Assembly (NCBI GenBank): GCA_002841685.1
Contig: PHAM01000074.1
Coordinates: 1-7,213 of the forward strand
DNA: 7,213 nucleotides
Direction: 5' to 3'
From: Elusimicrobia bacterium HGW-Elusimicrobia-2
GTDB lineage: Bacteria; CG03
The position numbers and the translations under genes are program-made. Below, piece after piece: positions 6,666 to 7,213 of the stretch. How positions within the stretch are numbered: the first letter of the stretch is position 1; the number at the start of each line of letters is the position of its first letter. A model generated the notes under the pieces. The model did not search any database and was not told where the DNA came from. It was given only the letters and a program-made list of their open reading frames with translations.

Positions 6666-7062
6666 TCTGTCCCCCTGCTATATTTGCCGCGTGCGGATGC
6701 TCAGCCCCCGGATATATTCTTACCCTTCGTAGCGCCACTGCTCTTAAACGGTTTTTGGGGAGCATGCCTTTAAGCGTTTCCATCATTACCTTAGAAGGAT
6801 TTTCGGCAAGAAGTTTTCCGAGAGTAATTTTTTTCCAGTGCCCCGGCCTTGTGGTCGGATGAAAAAAATATTCTTTCTTTTTTGCTTTGGTGCCGCTCAG
6901 TTTAATTTTGGCGGCGTTGATAATAACAACACCGCAGTTGCCGAGCTTGTTGGGGAAATAAGGAATCTCGTCCTTGCCCCTCAGCATTTTGACTATCTGC
7001 ACGGCGCAGCGCCCCGGGGCTTTCCCTTCGGCATCGTAAACAAACCATTTTATGTCGCTCAT
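6658..7062 (-). CDS. rplM: 50S ribosomal protein L13
   Basis: L13 is an early-assembling 50S protein. The 134 residues include KWFVYDAEG near the N-terminus (family form: W-Y-V-x-DAEGK-x-LGR), INAAKIKLSGTKAKKKEYFFH in the middle, and GMLPKNRL and YPGAEHPHAA at the C-terminal end. It is shorter than the usual ~142 residues because about 8-10 N-terminal residues before the W-F-V-Y strand are missing. An in-frame TAA lies 9 bases upstream within the -10 box, so no longer ATG-initiated form is possible. The segment after the central Lys-rich stretch reads HPTTRPGHWKKIT, where many L13 proteins have an R-H-x-G-Y-P-G-G type motif, which points to a divergent lineage. There is no Shine-Dalgarno before the ATG. 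It is the first gene of the apparent operon. Confidence 0.97.
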   Translation of the reverse strand: MSDIKWFVYDAEGKAPGRCAVQIVKMLRGKDEIPYFPNKLGNCGVVIINAAKIKLSGTKAKKKEYFFHPTTRPGHWKKITLGKLLAENPSKVMMETLKGMLPKNRLRAVALRRVRIYPGAEHPHAANIAGGQNG

Positions 7063-7070
7063 AATGGCGT

Positions 7071-7100
7071 ATTATATTAGAAAGAGGATATTTCTGTCAA
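7071..7100 (-). promoter_or_regulatory. Consensus sigma70-type promoter of the rplM operon
   Basis: On the minus strand TTGACA (7095-7100) and TATAAT (7071-7076) are both exact consensus hexamers, 18 bp apart. Only 8 bases separate the -10 box from the rplM ATG. Usual start-site spacing would put transcription initiation within about three bases of the ATG, giving a leaderless or nearly leaderless mRNA. It probably drives rplM-rpsI and, since no terminator is seen, the metabolic genes downstream. Confidence 0.8.
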
Positions 7101-7127
7101 TAACCAAATTTTGATATGTCATTTAAA

Positions 7128-7174
7128 AATCAAAAGTGAACCGTTTTTGTTAGATTTAAGAATCAAAAGTGAAC
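7128..7174. repeat. Two direct copies of AATCAAAAGTGAAC
   Basis: Identical 14-bp copies lie at 7128-7141 and 7161-7174, a period of 33 bp. On the minus strand they read GTTCACTTTTGATT. TTTTGAT at 7109-7115 also forms an inverted repeat with ATCAAAA of the first copy. Multiple short repeats of this TTCACTTTTGAT type remind me of IS21-family transposon ends, but no transposase is in the window. They could instead be operator sites just upstream of the rplM promoter. Confidence 0.7.
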
Positions 7175-7181
7175 TCTTTAT

Positions 7182-7209
7182 TTTCCCCCTTTTTGATAAA
7201 AGGGGGAAA
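7182..7209. repeat. Perfect 12-bp-stem palindrome (C5/G5 type)
   Basis: TTTCCCCCTTTT (7182-7193) pairs perfectly with AAAAGGGGGAAA (7198-7209) around a TGAT loop. No T-run follows on either strand beyond the stem, so it is not a classical terminator. It could end transcription of a gene beyond the window. It also resembles C5/G5 palindromes scattered through intergenic regions of many bacterial genomes. Confidence 0.7.
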
Positions 7210-7213
7210 CCGA

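Noticed and set aside
7128-7174. CRISPR array
   Set aside because: Only two 14-bp units with a 19-bp spacer and no cas genes; the units are too short for CRISPR repeats.

Overview
The window carries seven genes, all on the minus strand. In transcription order (right to left) they are rplM (L13), rpsI (S9), an isochorismatase/nicotinamidase-like cysteine hydrolase, nagB, a FAD-binding molybdenum-hydroxylase subunit (YgfM-like), a fused [2Fe-2S]/molybdopterin subunit (XdhD-like) and rsgA. No RNA gene, CRISPR array or transposase gene is visible. The proteins are plainly bacterial. The moderate GC content, AT-rich spacers with short dispersed-type repeats and rather divergent ribosomal proteins suggest an uncultured candidate lineage (Elusimicrobiota/Omnitrophota-like), but the phylum cannot be fixed from this sequence alone.

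Right end (7063-7213): no gene. It holds a perfect sigma70-type promoter directly against the rplM start codon, two 14-bp direct repeats 33 bp apart, and a perfect 12-bp-stem palindrome. The promoter leaves almost no 5' leader, so the rplM transcript is probably leaderless.

Centre (1293-7062): six genes are packed with an 8-bp overlap and then gaps of 6, 20, 18 and 10 bp, which looks like one operon running from ribosomal proteins into metabolic genes. NagB releases ammonia from glucosamine-6-phosphate. The cysteine hydrolase probably cleaves an amide or related bond. The YgfM/XdhD-like pair would form a molybdenum hydroxylase of the group linked to purine or selenium metabolism (E. coli ygfM-xdhD, formerly ygfN). 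Nitrogen release from sugars and heterocycles is a plausible common theme, but that is inference. A phase-correct A-AAA-AAG heptamer at the end of the hydrolase gene could allow -1 frameshifting into the nagB frame.

Left end (1-1292): rsgA, a GTPase of 30S assembly, follows after an 80-bp gap. Beyond it, 1-141 has no gene but contains short direct and inverted repeats resembling dispersed intergenic repeats.
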